Source: Clostridiales bacterium (GTDB lineage Bacteria; Bacillota; Clostridia; Oscillospirales; Oscillospiraceae). From it: a DNA stretch of 6,810 bases. The position numbers and the translations under genes are program-made. The notes under the pieces were generated by a model, which was not told the DNA's origin, did not search any database, and was given only the letters and a program-made list of their open reading frames with translations. Below, piece after piece: positions 6,064 through 6,810 of this stretch; position 1 is the first letter of the stretch, and each line of letters begins with the position of its first letter. Where the stretch lies: contig DQIA01000023.1 of the NCBI GenBank assembly GCA_003525905.1, positions 11,265-18,074 on the forward strand. The letters run 5' to 3'.

Positions 6064-6088
6064 CACCCACATCCCGTTATGCTATAAT
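6060..6088 (+). promoter_or_regulatory. Full-consensus sigma-A promoter of the lipoprotein gene
   Basis: TTGACA (6060-6065) and TATAAT (6083-6088) both match the consensus completely. They are 17 bases apart, and TG lies one base before the -10 (6080-6081). The Nudix stop TGA (6061-6063) is inside the -35. Transcription should start near 6095, giving a leader of about 32 bases. Such a promoter predicts strong, factor-independent expression. Confidence 0.92.
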
Positions 6089-6092
6089 CAAC

Positions 6093-6111
6093 TTGCATTT
6101 TTTGCAAAAAA
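6093..6111. repeat. Palindromic A/T element in the lipoprotein leader
   Basis: TTTTTTGCAAAAAA at 6098-6111 is a perfect 14-base palindrome. An overlapping alternative hairpin pairs TTGCA (6093-6097) with TGCAA (6103-6107). It lies at the predicted transcript start and just before the Shine-Dalgarno sequence, so it could be an operator or simply AT-rich leader. Confidence 0.35.
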
Positions 6112-6114
6112 GAA

Positions 6115-6120
6115 AGGAAG
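6115..6120 (+). promoter_or_regulatory. Ribosome binding site of the lipoprotein gene
   Basis: AGGAAG lies 6 bases before the ATG at 6127 and supports that start, which places a classical signal peptide at the N-terminus. Confidence 0.75.
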
Positions 6121-6126
6121 AAAATC

Positions 6127-6792
6127 ATGAAACATGTAAAGTCTCTCGCACTGTGCCTGCTGGCGCTGGCCCTTGTCCTTGCGCTCGCCGGCTGCGGCGG
6201 CGGCAAGTCCGACCTGCCCGGTACCTACAAGATCGATCTCGATCTGGCCCCTGCCCTGAACTCCGCCATGACCCAGCTTGGCCTTGCCGAAGAGGATCTG
6301 GCCGACCTGACCCTGCCCGTTCCCTACACTCTGACGCTGGGCGAAGACGGCACCTATTCCATGCAGGCCGACAAGGAAGCCACCGTTACCGCGCTGCACA
6401 CCTATCTGCAGGGCTGCGGCTCCGCCATTGAGGCGGCGCTCTACAAGACCGCCGAGGAATCCGGACTGTCCCGCGAGGACTTCGACGCTGCCTTCGAGCA
6501 GAGCACCGGCTCCAGCGTTTCGGACTATGTCGCCGAGCAGATCAGCCAGCTCGACGAAGAGTCCCTGCTGAGCTCTCTGGAAGAGGACGAGGAGTCCGGC
6601 GTCTATAAGGCAGCTGACGGCAAGCTCTATTTTGAGGAGCAGGAAGCCGACTTCTCCGAAGAGGACTATGTTTCCTACACGCTCGAGGGCGGCAAGCTGA
6701 CCTTCACGTCCGTCACGGGCGACGCGATGGACCTGCAGTCTCTCAGCGAGATGCTGGACGATCTGTTCCCCATGGTCTTCACGAAGCAGTAA
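6127..6792 (+). CDS. Acidic lipoprotein of unknown function
   Basis: I do not recognise a named family. The 221-residue product begins with a lipoprotein signal peptide: MKHVK, a hydrophobic core of Leu and Ala, and the lipobox LAGC with the lipidated cysteine at C23. The mature protein should be anchored to the outer face of the membrane. A Gly-Lys-Ser linker is followed by GTYKI (32-36), then beta-like segments LTLGEDGTYSM (69-79) and, near the end, GVYKAADGKLYF (158-169) and EGGKLTFTS (187-195). This GTY/GKL pattern recalls lipocalin-like lipoproteins common in clostridia. Between them lies a helical, strongly acidic insert (about 83-157, with EEDEES at 152-157). The mature chain is very acidic and has one further cysteine (C97). 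The gene has its own optimal promoter and no visible operon partner. No catalytic motif is evident. A role in ligand binding is only a guess. Confidence 0.85.
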   Translation: MKHVKSLALCLLALALVLALAGCGGGKSDLPGTYKIDLDLAPALNSAMTQLGLAEEDLADLTLPVPYTLTLGEDGTYSMQADKEATVTALHTYLQGCGSAIEAALYKTAEESGLSREDFDAAFEQSTGSSVSDYVAEQISQLDEESLLSSLEEDEESGVYKAADGKLYFEEQEADFSEEDYVSYTLEGGKLTFTSVTGDAMDLQSLSEMLDDLFPMVFTKQ

Positions 6793-6810
6793 AACCCACA
6801 TAAAACGGCC
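6793..6810. other. Short intergenic end of the window
   Basis: The last 18 bases after the lipoprotein stop end in AAAACGGCC, which could be the rising arm of a terminator cut off by the window edge. Nothing more can be said. Confidence 0.3.

Noticed and set aside
6088..6801. 237-codon open frame on the - strand opposite the lipoprotein gene
   Set aside because: The + strand frame has a consensus promoter, Shine-Dalgarno site and lipobox. The antisense frame shows none of these.

Overview
The window looks like chromosomal DNA from a GC-rich, anaerobic, gut-type Firmicute. A Clostridia/Oscillospiraceae-like host is my inference, based on GC-rich coding DNA with AT-rich intergenic DNA, strong Shine-Dalgarno sites, a clostridial-type PssA and a selenium-dependent-xanthine-dehydrogenase-type molybdenum hydroxylase. 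All seven supported genes lie on the + strand. I see no RNA genes, mobile elements, CRISPR arrays or attachment sites.

Bases 1-360 are an AT-rich leader with a likely promoter near 269-297. It feeds a compact three-gene unit: a fused [2Fe-2S]/molybdopterin hydroxylase (361-2922), a soluble RnfB-like poly-[4Fe-4S] ferredoxin (2940-3434), and a DUF188/YaiI-YqxD family protein (3440-3883) with no visible ribosome binding site. The hydroxylase lacks a FAD domain and no FAD subunit gene is present. The ferredoxin next door is therefore the obvious candidate to receive electrons from purine (or related heterocycle) hydroxylation.

A second unit begins at a good extended -10 promoter whose -35 box contains the stop codon of the DUF188 gene. 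It encodes phosphatidylserine synthase PssA (3980-4630) and, with a 4-base ATGA overlap, a diacylglycerol-kinase-like lipid kinase (4627-5541). Together they suggest membrane phospholipid synthesis coupled to diacylglycerol/phosphatidate recycling. A strong intrinsic terminator closes this unit at 5547-5583.

A Nudix hydrolase of the MutT/MTH1 type (5596-6063) starts 12 bases after the terminator T-tract with no promoter of its own that I can see, so read-through may feed it. Its stop codon again lies inside the -35 box of the next promoter, a full-consensus TTGACA-17-TATAAT with an extended -10. That promoter drives a small acidic lipoprotein of unknown function (6127-6792). The last 18 bases are intergenic.

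No single gene here is a new family with certainty. The points most worth following are the FAD-less hydroxylase paired with an RnfB-like ferredoxin, the altered aromatic clamp in its active site, the twin stop-codon-in--35 promoters, and the unassigned lipoprotein with an optimal promoter.
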